This document shows positions 27,701 to 35,692 of a DNA stretch of 49,105 nucleotides, in pieces. This DNA is from HGM12587 sp964602445 (GTDB lineage Bacteria > Bacillota > Clostridia > Lachnospirales > Lachnospiraceae): NCBI GenBank assembly GCA_964602445.1, contig CAZRQV010000014.1, positions 1-49,105 of the forward strand. The letters are read 5' to 3'. Each line of letters starts with the position of its first letter. Position 1 is the first letter of the stretch. The notes beneath the pieces were generated by a model that was not told where the DNA came from, did not search any database, and was given only the letters and a program-made list of their open reading frames with translations. Made by a program: the position numbers and the translations under genes.

Positions 27701-29630
27701 CCTTATTGCTTCCTTTAATCTGTGTTAAACTTCCCCAGATACGTGGTGTACGGCCTTTGGATTTCATATAATCAGACATGTCATTGCAGAATCTGCGGAA
27801 TGCATCACCATCTGCGGTATATTCATCACAGCCTACATGTACCACTTCCGTATCGAATACCGGATCTTCATCTTCCAGGTATTCATCAAAGATGTTTGTT
27901 ACAAAATCATAACATTCATCATACTGATTTTTCAGATCCAAATGGTCATTGTTACGTCCGGAGGTACCTGTACGCAGTTCCGGAAGAACTTTGGTCAGTG
28001 CAAGAGAATGTGCCGGAGTATCCAGTTCCGGAACGATCGTTACACCATAAACATCTGCTTCCTGAATAAAGCTTCTGAATTCTTCCTTGGTATAGAACAT
28101 ATCTGTACTTGTCAGATCTGCACTGTACGTAAATTCTTTGTTATCATCACCTAAAGTAACGGTATCTCCTGCTTTTATATCAGATTCCAAACGGAAACCT
28201 GAATAAGCAGTCATTGGATCTCTGCCTGTGCTTGTGTAATTTTCCAGGAAAATGTAGTTATCATTTAAATGTACCTGGAAATCATTCATCTTATACCAGG
28301 AAAGCTGTTTCACTAACTGGCTCAGAAAATCCAGGGAGAATGTCTTACGTGCAACATCCAGAATGAAACTTCTAACTGCATATAAAGGATAGTCTCTGGT
28401 CATTCCTTTCGGAATCGTTGTATTGTCAGCTGCTTTTAATGCCTGAAGAATAGTTCTTGTGGCCCACATAGAACCTGTGGCTGTTTCTGATGTTACATCT
28501 ACGATTTCATCGATTTCCATCAGATATCCTTCTTCCATCAGTCCCAGAGAAGTATCTTTGGTTAAAGCAAAATAAAATTCTCCAGCTTTCGCATCTGCTT
28601 TTGTACCTTTAACAACTTCCATGGTCTTTCCGGTCATATCTTCATAATCTGCTGCAAATACTTCTGCTGTTTCCAGAAGTTCTTCGTCTGCAACGATGAC
28701 CCTTGTATTTTCTGCAACGGTAAAGTTTCCTGTAGAACCTTTCCATTCTCTTAATTCCGGAAGGATTGCAGGTGCTTCATTATCCGCTGCTTCCTGTGTA
28801 TAAGTACCAGGTACCGTGATCTCGAATTCTTTAAATTCGTAATCTGAAGCATCTTTTTTATTCACTGCCTTAAAGGAAACTTTTACGGTTGTATCAACCA
28901 ACGGTTCATAAATCGTAAGATCATCATCAATGATCTGTTCATAGTCAGTTCCGTTATAAGTAATGTCATAGTCTTCTGATTCCGGAATGGTAACTTTCAG
29001 CTTTTTATCGCCTTTTTTCGGTGTTTCTACACGGACTCCGTCAATTCCTGCTTCCGGTTTGGTGTAAACTCCGTTATAAATTTCCATTTCATAAATAGAA
29101 ACCGTATTCCATGTAACTCCGCCGTCCGGATCTTCTGCTGTAAAGCTGTCAATATAAAGACGCACATATCTTGCTTCTACTGCCTGATCAAGAATAATCA
29201 CATCATCCAAACTTGCCGGTCTTCCATCGATCACTTTTGCATCTGTATAATCGGTACCGTTATCACTTACCTGAATTCTGTAAGAAGTGGCTTTTCTCAT
29301 TTCCCACACAAGACGTACAGACTCAATCGACTGTTTTTCCCCAAGATCCACTGCAACCCAATGCGGGCCTGCTGCTTCCTGACTTGCCCAACGGGAAGAT
29401 TTGGACTTGGTATCCCCATCTACTGCATTTTCCGGTCCCAAAGTACTTACTTCTGATCCATTTGCCGTTGCTTTTTTTCCTAAAGCAAGATTGACCAGAC
29501 TTTCTCTGGCAGACTCAGCAGATTCTACAGCCTGCACTTCTGCGGCCTGCACTTCTGTTGGAACGGTAACCCCCGGAACTGCAAGCGTCAGTGCCAAAGC
29601 TGCACTAAGAATTTTCTTGTAATTTTTCAT
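24756..29630 (-). CDS. Secreted GH20 beta-N-acetylhexosaminidase/lacto-N-biosidase-like enzyme with CBM32, LamG and CWB2 domains
   Basis: Start 29630 (1624 aa) has AAGGAG 5 bases upstream and a signal peptide ending near EVQAAE; the frame also runs to 29684 without a good site. Order: CBM32 (about 48-200); a GH20 N-terminal-type domain; the GH20 barrel (about 420-760) with FILDVARKTFSLDFL, PELDTPAHS and the catalytic Asp-Glu in HVGCDEY (about 597; the usual form is HxGGDE); a LamG-like domain (about 817-957); FIVAR helices; a second CBM32 (about 1105-1237); FIVAR; three cell-wall-binding-repeat-2 units (about 1317-1614; RLSGADRYQT, RLSGSTRYET, RLSGAGRYET). Known for the families: GH20 cleaves GlcNAc/GalNAc or lacto-N-biose using substrate-assisted catalysis, and CWB2 gives non-covalent wall attachment. 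Exact substrate unknown. Monocistronic. Confidence 0.92.
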   Translation of the reverse strand: MKNYKKILSAALALTLAVPGVTVPTEVQAAEVQAVESAESARESLVNLALGKKATANGSEVSTLGPENAVDGDTKSKSSRWASQEAAGPHWVAVDLGEKQSIESVRLVWEMRKATSYRIQVSDNGTDYTDAKVIDGRPASLDDVIILDQAVEARYVRLYIDSFTAEDPDGGVTWNTVSIYEMEIYNGVYTKPEAGIDGVRVETPKKGDKKLKVTIPESEDYDITYNGTDYEQIIDDDLTIYEPLVDTTVKVSFKAVNKKDASDYEFKEFEITVPGTYTQEAADNEAPAILPELREWKGSTGNFTVAENTRVIVADEELLETAEVFAADYEDMTGKTMEVVKGTKADAKAGEFYFALTKDTSLGLMEEGYLMEIDEIVDVTSETATGSMWATRTILQALKAADNTTIPKGMTRDYPLYAVRSFILDVARKTFSLDFLSQLVKQLSWYKMNDFQVHLNDNYIFLENYTSTGRDPMTAYSGFRLESDIKAGDTVTLGDDNKEFTYSADLTSTDMFYTKEEFRSFIQEADVYGVTIVPELDTPAHSLALTKVLPELRTGTSGRNNDHLDLKNQYDECYDFVTNIFDEYLEDEDPVFDTEVVHVGCDEYTADGDAFRRFCNDMSDYMKSKGRTPRIWGSLTQIKGSNKVEVPGDGIQMNLWNFGYANMDEMYEDGFDLINCNDGHYYVVPNAGYYYDYLNASIMFNLPINSINNVTIPAGDKQMVGGAFAIWNDMTDEKENGMSEYDIYTRATESMGLFAAKMWGKSDALTMAEAQNISAVMGDAPSTDFGYEAEADENGKIAQYTAEEMKNLPAVNAAVTTVDYKEALKLNGGESYVTTDFETIGLGNDLRVKVKRTSSSTEDQILFESSYGSIKAVQGSTGKVGITRENRDYSFDYELPVNEWVELEIKNEFEVVSLYVNGVLTDVIGDGETVMGRPLTATCMLPVEKIGSETNAFEGYVTDVRLGRSAQYTSTTKLEMTMLIAHSYLAEGHTDEKLSALLDEAAELTAQFAPSAEKAAKLQKDMEAILATAEYKKADYTRVDAYIALVPEDLSAFTAESAAALENVIAGIQRALPAAMQDLVDSYEVSLRNALNALEVKKLDVYYDNTTAGTKATASNYQGGEEPAKALDGDANTTWHCNWNDNTSAHWFQIELAEEQLVDGFYYLPRQSGTNGIATAYEILVSTDGVNYDTVAEGTWAQNASAKEVSFDAVSAKYVRMNFVKAVGDFASAAEIKVHLVPAEKDTTALEALVANVTALEKDKAQFTEETWNALTTELKKAKAVLADDNSTAIEVNEAFAALAKAKASLVLTEKETEQTEDVVRLSGADRYQTGMAVAEELKSVLNVDKFEAVVIATGKNSADALSGSYLAAVKHAPILLTNGKADNVAALHAYIKANVKAGAKVYILGGEGAVPENVEKLNGYDVVRLSGSTRYETNLAILAEAGLAGDDLLVATGKDFADSLSASAAARPILLVRPNTALSDAQKVVAANFKNIYVVGGAGAVAESTAEELAVYGKVKRLSGAGRYETSVAVANEFFANPKTVVLAYGKNFPDGLCGGPLAAALNAPLVLTREGNEGTAAAYAAANELKSGYVLGGTGVIKDATVEKIFEQTKTGEWELPVIPLN

Positions 29631-29708
29631 ACGTTCTCCTTTCTTTGGTACAGACATTTTTGACTTTGTTCCCTTTTTTATCAAAAATATCTATCCCATA
29701 TCTTGTTC

Positions 29709-29737
29709 AGTATAAATGAATTGTTATTTTTTTACAA
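29709..29737 (-). promoter_or_regulatory. Promoter of the GH20 gene
   Basis: TTGTAA (29732-29737), 17-base spacer, TATACT (29709-29714) on the minus strand, about 80 bases before the start codon. Confidence 0.72.
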
Positions 29738-29843
29738 CACTTTCAGAACGACTTTGAAAAAGTGCAAACTTTCTTTTAAAAATTCACAAAAATTTAAAAA
29801 TTTCTTAGACAATTTATCGGTTTCATCCATAATATCCCTATTC

Positions 29844-29889
29844 AAACAGTAAGTTGTTATATGTTCATTCACGAAACAATAAGTTGTTA
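29844..29889. repeat. 16-base direct repeat, two copies 30 bases apart
   Basis: AAACAGTAAGTTGTTA at 29844-29859 and AAACAATAAGTTGTTA at 29874-29889 (one mismatch). The period of 30 bases is close to three helical turns. They lie between the divergent GH20 and XRE-regulator promoters and look like operator sites. The rest of the 29631-29954 gap is AT-rich and holds both promoters. Confidence 0.7.
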
Positions 29890-29921
29890 ATCAGTGAATT
29901 ATGATTTATCAGATTATTATT

Positions 29922-29927
29922 TATAAT
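29922..29927 (+). promoter_or_regulatory. Probable -10 box of the small XRE regulator gene
   Basis: A perfect TATAAT 27 bases before the ATG at 29955; the -35 region (TTATGA at 29899-29904, 17-base spacing) is weak. Confidence 0.45.
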
Positions 29928-29954
29928 ATACAAAAGAAATGGGGGATTTCTTCA

Positions 29955-30164
29955 ATGAAACGTATACATATGAGAATCGTGGAACAGCTTGCTGACCGCG
30001 GCATCAGCAAAAATCAGATTTGCCGTGACCTTGAAATTCCACGCGGAAATTTTAACAGATATTGCCGGGATGAATTCCAGCGAATTGACGCAAACTTAGT
30101 TGTCAAATTGTGTGATTATTTTCAGTGCGATATCAGTGATCTGCTGGTACTTGTAGATTGCTAA
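29955..30164 (+). CDS. Small XRE-family (Cro/CI-type) helix-turn-helix regulator
   Basis: 69 residues, almost only a DNA-binding domain: MRIVEQLADRGISKNQICRD, IPRGNFNRYC recognition region, IDANLVVKLCDYFQCDISDLL. It matches the short Cro/C1-type HTH_26 family, which usually acts as a dimeric repressor. The start at 29955 has GGGGGA 8 bases upstream; the frame extends to 29901 but without a site. It is transcribed away from the GH20 gene, with paired 16-base repeats between them, so it may regulate itself and/or GH20 (inference). Target unproven. Confidence 0.85.
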   Translation: MKRIHMRIVEQLADRGISKNQICRDLEIPRGNFNRYCRDEFQRIDANLVVKLCDYFQCDISDLLVLVDC

Positions 30165-30170
30165 ACTTTT

Positions 30171-30207
30171 GAGAGACGTGTAAGCCACACGTCTCTCATT
30201 TTATTTT
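30171..30207 (+). terminator. Terminator of the XRE regulator gene
   Basis: GAGAGACGTGT/ACACGTCTCTC perfect 11-pair stem, loop AAGCC, followed by ATTTTATTTT. It may also stop the convergent pseudouridine synthase transcript weakly. Confidence 0.85.
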
Positions 30208-31094
30208 GCCGTTTTGATTAGGCTTTGCATATCTTCCGGAAGGGACTGCTCAAATTTCATACGCTTCCCTGTAATCGGATGTACAAATTCCAGTTTCCAC
30301 GAATGAAGCGCCTGCCTTTGAATTTCTGTAAAATCCGGATGATATAAAAAATCTCCCGGCAGCGGATGACCGATGGCATTCATATGTACCCGGATCTGAT
30401 GGGTTCTGCCTGTCTCCAGCCATATTTTTGCAAGAGAATACTTCTCTGTCTGTGCCAGACATTCATAATGGGTCACTGCACGTTCTCCGTGTTTCGGATC
30501 CACGCATCGCTGAATTACAGATGCATCCTTTCTGGCAATGGGAAGATCAATGATTCCCTGATCCGGCAGACTGCCTTTCACCACTGCTAGATAGGTTCTG
30601 TGAATCTGACGCTGGATCATTTCCTGATTTAATACAGCACCGGAAAGCATATTTTTGGCAATCACCACCAGACCGGTCGTATCCCGATCCAAACGATTGA
30701 TACAGCGGAACACAAAAGGTTCTCCCTGTTTTTCATAATAATTTATGACGCTGTTTGCCAGGCTATTTTCATAATTTCCCATCGAAGGATGAATGGGCAT
30801 ATCCGCTCCTTTATTTACCACCAGAAGATCCTGATCTTCATAGCGGATGTCTAACGGAAGTTCGGACGGAATAATATTCTCCGACTGCTCCGTTTCGATA
30901 AATATCGTTTCTAAAACATCGTTTTCCTCCAGCCGTTCTTTCACATACGTCCAGACACCATTCTTTTTGATCCCTGCTTCTGTTTTTTTTAAATGTACCA
31001 GACATCCATGAGAATAACCGTGATTTTTCAAAAATTGCTCCACGGTCATCCCCTGTTCCTGTTTTGTAATGATATATTTTAATTTTCTGTTCAT
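30201..31094 (-). CDS. RluA-family RNA pseudouridine synthase
   Basis: Converts uridine to pseudouridine in rRNA or tRNA. The catalytic motif is INRLDRDTTGLVVIAKN with the Asp nucleophile; TGRTHQIRVHMNAIGHPLPGD is the conserved C-terminal part. The N-terminal 80 residues look like a degenerate S4-type domain (GMTVEQFLKNHGYSHGCLVHL). Length 297 fits the RluD/RluA group, but which uridine is modified cannot be told. No strong RBS is seen (GGTGAT near ATG). It stands between two terminators. Confidence 0.9.
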   Translation of the reverse strand: MNRKLKYIITKQEQGMTVEQFLKNHGYSHGCLVHLKKTEAGIKKNGVWTYVKERLEENDVLETIFIETEQSENIIPSELPLDIRYEDQDLLVVNKGADMPIHPSMGNYENSLANSVINYYEKQGEPFVFRCINRLDRDTTGLVVIAKNMLSGAVLNQEMIQRQIHRTYLAVVKGSLPDQGIIDLPIARKDASVIQRCVDPKHGERAVTHYECLAQTEKYSLAKIWLETGRTHQIRVHMNAIGHPLPGDFLYHPDFTEIQRQALHSWKLEFVHPITGKRMKFEQSLPEDMQSLIKTAK

Positions 31095-31147
31095 ATCACC
31101 AATCTACCAGACGATTTTTTTCCTTGTTTTCGTGTACTTTCGTAAAC

Positions 31148-31175
31148 AAAAGCCATGCGGCTTGCATGGCTTTTT
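31148..31175 (-). terminator. Terminator of trpS
   Basis: AAAAGCCATGC/GCATGGCTTTT stem with a 5-base loop, U-rich on both strands; it lies 9 bases after the trpS stop. Confidence 0.82.
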
Positions 31176-31183
31176 CTACAATA

Positions 31184-32188
31184 TTATCTGATTCTTTCCG
31201 GGAATCCTACTTTTTTCTGAACTTTTCGAAGTGTTTTATTAGAGAAATACTGTGCCTTTTCTGCATTATTTTTAATAATTCCATCGATGTAAGCCTTTTC
31301 TTTTTCTAACTCTGCAACTCTCTCCTGCAGCGGACGAAGAACATCAACAACTGCTTCTCCTACTGCCGGTTTGAATTCTCCATAACCTTTGCCGTCGAAT
31401 TCTCGTTCTACTTCTGCCGGTGTCTTTCCTGTACATGCAGAATAAATGTCAATCAAGTTTTTAATTCCCGGCTGTTCATCACGGTAGCGAACCTGTGCTT
31501 CCGAATCCGTTACAGCACGTTTGAATTTTCTCATGATCGTATCCGGATCATCCATCAGATAAATACTTGCATTTGGATTTTCATCGGATTTGGACATTTT
31601 CTTTGCCGGATCCTGAAGACTCATGATCTTCGCTCCTACTTTTCCAATGTATGGTTCCGGCACTGTGAACACATCACCATAAATTCCATTAAAACGCTGT
31701 GCAATATCTCTGGTCAGTTCCAGATGCTGCATCTGATCTTTTCCTACCGGAACAACGTCTGCCTGATATAATAAAATATCTGCTGCCATTAAGACCGGAT
31801 AAGTAAAAAGTCCTGCATTGATGTTATCCGCATGTTTTGCAGATTTATCTTTAAACTGAGTCATTCTCTGCAATTCACCCATATAAGTAAAGCAGTTTAA
31901 GATCCATGCAAGCTCTGCGTGACCGGAAACATGAGACTGATAATAAATACAGTTCTTTTCCGGATCCAGACCTGCTGCAATGTATAACATCAGAAGTGCT
32001 CTGGCACGTTTTCTAAGTTCTGCCGGATTCTGACGTACGGTGATTGAATGCATATCTACAACGCTGTAAAAACATTCATATTCATCACTTAACGTAACCC
32101 AGTTTTTTAAGGCTCCCAGGTAATTTCCTAATGTCAGATTTCCTGTGGACTGCATCCCACTAAATAATACTTTTTTGTCATTTAACAT
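31184..32188 (-). CDS. trpS: Tryptophanyl-tRNA synthetase
   Basis: Class I synthetase charging tRNA-Trp. Seen: the HIGH-equivalent TLGNYLG (18-24), FTYPVLMAADILLYQAD, VGKDQMQHLELTRDIA, and the KMSKS loop (KKMSKSDENP). Length 334 is normal. RBS AGAGGAG. It follows mgtE after 48 bases with only a weak hairpin (AGGCA/TGCCT, no U-tract) between, so read-through from mgtE is possible. No T-box is visible before it. Confidence 0.95.
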   Translation of the reverse strand: MLNDKKVLFSGMQSTGNLTLGNYLGALKNWVTLSDEYECFYSVVDMHSITVRQNPAELRKRARALLMLYIAAGLDPEKNCIYYQSHVSGHAELAWILNCFTYMGELQRMTQFKDKSAKHADNINAGLFTYPVLMAADILLYQADVVPVGKDQMQHLELTRDIAQRFNGIYGDVFTVPEPYIGKVGAKIMSLQDPAKKMSKSDENPNASIYLMDDPDTIMRKFKRAVTDSEAQVRYRDEQPGIKNLIDIYSACTGKTPAEVEREFDGKGYGEFKPAVGEAVVDVLRPLQERVAELEKEKAYIDGIIKNNAEKAQYFSNKTLRKVQKKVGFPERIR

Positions 32189-32236
32189 AATCTCTCTCCT
32201 CTTTTGACATGATCCAAGGCAAAATGCCTCATTGAT

Positions 32237-33577
32237 TTAGATCGGCAAAAGCAGTGCTGCAATAAAGAAATACAGTACAAGACTGAGCGCATCTACGATT
32301 GTCGAAATAAGCGGAGCCGCCATCATAGCCGGGTCCAATTTAAAAATCTTTGCAATAAACGGCAATACGCAGGCAAGTGCCTTTGACATAATGACCGTTG
32401 CGATCAAGCTGAGCCCGATGACCAGACATACGACCGGTTCATCCGGATACATAATGATCAGTCGAATATAGTTTGCAATTCCCAAAACTGCACCGACCGT
32501 CAAAGAAACTCTGCATTCCTTCCAAAATACTTTCCAGATATCGCTAAGCTCCACATCTCCGATCGACATGGCACGAATGATCGTTGTACTGGTCTGACTT
32601 CCAGCATTACCGCCTGTCGCAGTCAGCATCGGTACACAAGTGACCAGTGTCGGAAACAATGCTGTAATATTTCCATAATGTTCCAAGATCAATGCTGAAA
32701 TCGTACTGGTAAACATTAAGATCAAAAGCCACGGAATACGGTTTTTGGAAAGTTCAAACACACTCATTTTCAGATATGGCTTTTCGGAAGGCAGGATTGC
32801 AGCCATCTTTTCCATATCTTCTGTCGCTTCCTGTTCCATGACATCCACAATATCATCGACGGTAACGATACCGACCAGACGGTTTTCATGATCCACGACC
32901 GGCAAAGATAACAAGTCGTATTTATTAAAGGACTCTACGACTGTTTCCTGGTCATCTGTAGTCACTGCCTGAATGATATTGGTATCCATGATTTCTTCCA
33001 GACGGGTCTCATAATCGTTCAGTAACAGATCCTTAACCGTAACGATTCCTTCCAGATGTCTTTTTTCATCAATTACAAAGCATGTATAGATCGTTTCTTT
33101 ATCTACACCATGCTTTCTAATATATGCAAAAGACTGTTCTACCGTCATATTTTTCTTCAGACCGATATATTCTGCAGTCATGATACTTCCCGCACTGTCA
33201 TCCGGATACTGTAAGAACTGATTGATCAATGCACGGGTATCTGCCTTCGCATTGGCAAGCACTCTTCGTACAACAGTCGCCGGAAGTTCCTCCAGCATAT
33301 CTACCGCATCATCAATATAAAGCTCTTCTACGATCTTTTGAAGTTCATAATCCGACATGCTGTTAATGATATATTCCTGCATATCAACATCAAAACAGGC
33401 AAAAACCTCTGCACCCAGTGCCTTCGGCAGTAATCGAAAGATCAAAACAACTTTATCTCTTTCAACCTCTTCTAAAAACTCCGCAATATCTACTTCATTC
33501 ATTTCTTCGAGGATACTTCGCAGCTTTCGAAATTTCTTTTCTTCTACTAACTGATGTAACATATTTTCCAACTTCAT
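32237..33577 (-). CDS. mgtE: Magnesium transporter MgtE
   Basis: Mg2+-gated Mg2+ channel of the inner membrane. An N-terminal superhelical domain (about 1-130), two CBS domains (about 135-260; MTAEYIGLKKNMTVEQSFAY, then VVDHENRLVGIVTVDD), a connecting helix and five C-terminal membrane helices with the conserved pore motif TATGGNAGSQ. Length 446 is typical. Known for the family: Mg2+ bound to the N/CBS domains closes the pore. AGGAGG 8 bases before ATG. No M-box riboswitch is visible in its short leader, so control is probably at protein level. Confidence 0.95.
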   Translation of the reverse strand: MKLENMLHQLVEEKKFRKLRSILEEMNEVDIAEFLEEVERDKVVLIFRLLPKALGAEVFACFDVDMQEYIINSMSDYELQKIVEELYIDDAVDMLEELPATVVRRVLANAKADTRALINQFLQYPDDSAGSIMTAEYIGLKKNMTVEQSFAYIRKHGVDKETIYTCFVIDEKRHLEGIVTVKDLLLNDYETRLEEIMDTNIIQAVTTDDQETVVESFNKYDLLSLPVVDHENRLVGIVTVDDIVDVMEQEATEDMEKMAAILPSEKPYLKMSVFELSKNRIPWLLILMFTSTISALILEHYGNITALFPTLVTCVPMLTATGGNAGSQTSTTIIRAMSIGDVELSDIWKVFWKECRVSLTVGAVLGIANYIRLIIMYPDEPVVCLVIGLSLIATVIMSKALACVLPFIAKIFKLDPAMMAAPLISTIVDALSLVLYFFIAALLLPI

Positions 33578-33666
33578 GTCTGCTGCCTCCTCTTATGAAC
33601 TTTTTTTGCTGCTGCGTTCTCATTTTCAACTAATTTTCTTTTACAGCAGCTTCATTTCATCTGTTT

Positions 33667-33695
33667 ATCATACCATTTTTTAAAAACGATGACAA
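33667..33695 (-). promoter_or_regulatory. Promoter of mgtE(-trpS)
   Basis: TTGTCA (33690-33695), 17-base spacer ending TGG, TATGAT (33667-33672): -35, extended -10 and -10 all present on the minus strand. Confidence 0.8.
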
Positions 33696-33723
33696 CAGAA
33701 TTTCGTCTACAAAATGTGCAAAA

Positions 33724-33748
33724 TGCGGCAGAAAATTTTTCTGCCGCA
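33724..33748 (-). terminator. Terminator of the MarR-ABC exporter operon
   Basis: TGCGGCAGAAAA/TTTTCTGCCGCA stem followed by TTTTG on the minus strand. Confidence 0.82.
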
Positions 33749-33787
33749 CTGCGTATGATTTTTAGATTCGAAAATCCGCTATTTTTC

Positions 33788-35692
33788 TTAGGAAAGTTCG
33801 AATTTTCCGGTATATAACTGATAATATTTTCCTTTTTCTTTTAACAACGATTCATGATCCCCACGTTCAATGATCCTTCCCTGTTCCAGAACCATGATGC
33901 AATCAGAGTTCTTGATGGTTGACAGACGATGTGCAATGACAAATACAGTTCTGCCTGCCATCAGTTTATCCATACCATTGGTAACGATCTGTTCGGTTCT
34001 CGTATCAATACTTGAGGTTGCTTCATCCAGTACCAGTACCGGCGGATCTGCGATTGCAGCTCTTGCAATGGCAAGCAGCTGACGTTCTCCCTGTGAAAGC
34101 GTTCCACCGTCTCCGCTGATCACAGTCTGATAGCCATCCGGAAGTTTGGAAATAAAATGATGAGCATTGGCAAGTTTTGCAGCTGCGATTACTTCTTCAT
34201 CACTGGCTGCCAGACGACCGTAACGAATATTGTCCATGATTGTACCTGTAAATAAATGAGTATCTTGCAGTACCACACCAAAGGCTCTTCTCAATTCTCC
34301 CTTTTTGATCTTATTAATATTGATTCCATCAATACGGATCTTACCGTCCTGAATATCATAAAAACGATTCAGCAAGTTTGTGATCGTAGTCTTTCCGGCA
34401 CCGGTGGAACCTACGAATGCAAGTTTCTGCCCCGGTTTTGCATAAACTGATACATCGTGAAGTACGATTTTTTCATCGGTATAACCAAAATCAACTTCAT
34501 TTAATGTAACGTCCCCTTTCATCTGGGTATAAGTCAATGTTCCGTCATGATGCGGATGTTTCCATGCCCAAGTTCCGGTTCTTTCCTGACATTCTTCAAT
34601 GCTGCCATCTTCATGAACTTTGCATCTTACCAATTCTACATAACCATTATCTTCTTCGGACGGTTCATCCAGAAGCTCAAAGATACGTTCTGCACCGGCA
34701 AGTGCCATAACAACCGAGTTGAACTGCTGTGCAATCTGGGAAACCGGCTGGTTAAAGCTCTTTGCCAACTGCAGGAAGGAAGCCAGTGCCCCAAGGGTCA
34801 GACCACCAAAACCATTAATTGCAAGAACAGAACCTGCGATCAGGATCACTACATAATTAATGTTACCGATATTTGAATTGATCGGCATTAAGATATTGGC
34901 AAAAATATTGGCACTTTTTGCTTTTTCAAACAGATCATCGTTTAATTCATTAAATTCTTCTTTTGCCTGTTCTTCGTGACAGAATACTTTGATAACTTTC
35001 TGTCCATCCATCATTTCTTCGATATAACCGTTTGTTTTACCAAGTGCATTCTGCTGCGCTACGAAATATTTTGCTGAGTTTCCGCCAATCTTACCGGAAA
35101 CTTTTAACATTACGAAAATTCCAACCAGAAGAATCAATGTCAGTGGAACACTTAAGATCAGCATGGAAATAAAGGTACTGATCAGCGTGATTCCTGACGA
35201 AAACAGGTTCGGAATACTCTGGCTTACCATCTGACGCAGAGTATCTGTATCATTGGTATAGTGGCTCATGATATCCCCGTGCTGATGCGTATCGAAATAT
35301 TTGATCGGCAATGTTTCCATATGGGCAAACATATCATCACGAATTCCTTTTAATACGCCCTGTGCAATATACATCATGATCAGGTTATACGTATACGTAC
35401 AAATGATCCCTGCTACATAAATGCATGCCATTGTTGTCAATGCTTCGATCAATGGCCGGAAGCTCTGCATCCTTCCATCCAGCAGTGGTAAAATATAATC
35501 ATCGATCAGCTGTTTCATAAACATGGTACCGATAACCTGAACCAGTGAGCTGACTGCAATACAGATCAATACAATGACAAATCTGAATTTGTATCGTTTC
35601 ATAATATATCCAAGGAGTCTTTTTAATGTCTGCATTGGATTTTTGCTCTTTGCTCCTCCCTGCATACCTCTTCTCTGTCCCATTGGCGGCAT
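33788..35692 (-). CDS. ABC exporter half-transporter, catalytic-site subunit (heterodimeric, LmrCD/BmrCD-like)
   Basis: Six-helix transmembrane domain (about 30-330) fused to a nucleotide-binding domain (about 400-634): Walker A VGSTGAGKTTI, signature LSQGERQ, Walker B VLVLDEATSS with the catalytic Glu, H-loop IAHRLSTI. The N-terminus is Gly/Arg-rich (MPPMGQRRGMQGG) and an insert of about 40 residues lies between the two domains. The ATG overlaps the stop of the partner gene by one base (TAATG). Together they should form a heterodimeric multidrug or peptide exporter; the substrate is unknown. MarR control suggests an inducible drug-response pump. Confidence 0.9.
   Translation of the reverse strand: MPPMGQRRGMQGGAKSKNPMQTLKRLLGYIMKRYKFRFVIVLICIAVSSLVQVIGTMFMKQLIDDYILPLLDGRMQSFRPLIEALTTMACIYVAGIICTYTYNLIMMYIAQGVLKGIRDDMFAHMETLPIKYFDTHQHGDIMSHYTNDTDTLRQMVSQSIPNLFSSGITLISTFISMLILSVPLTLILLVGIFVMLKVSGKIGGNSAKYFVAQQNALGKTNGYIEEMMDGQKVIKVFCHEEQAKEEFNELNDDLFEKAKSANIFANILMPINSNIGNINYVVILIAGSVLAINGFGGLTLGALASFLQLAKSFNQPVSQIAQQFNSVVMALAGAERIFELLDEPSEEDNGYVELVRCKVHEDGSIEECQERTGTWAWKHPHHDGTLTYTQMKGDVTLNEVDFGYTDEKIVLHDVSVYAKPGQKLAFVGSTGAGKTTITNLLNRFYDIQDGKIRIDGININKIKKGELRRAFGVVLQDTHLFTGTIMDNIRYGRLAASDEEVIAAAKLANAHHFISKLPDGYQTVISGDGGTLSQGERQLLAIARAAIADPPVLVLDEATSSIDTRTEQIVTNGMDKLMAGRTVFVIAHRLSTIKNSDCIMVLEQGRIIERGDHESLLKEKGKYYQLYTGKFELS

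Noticed and set aside
33578..33723. M-box (Mg2+) riboswitch before mgtE
   Set aside because: The leader is under 100 bases after the promoter and shows none of the M-box stems.
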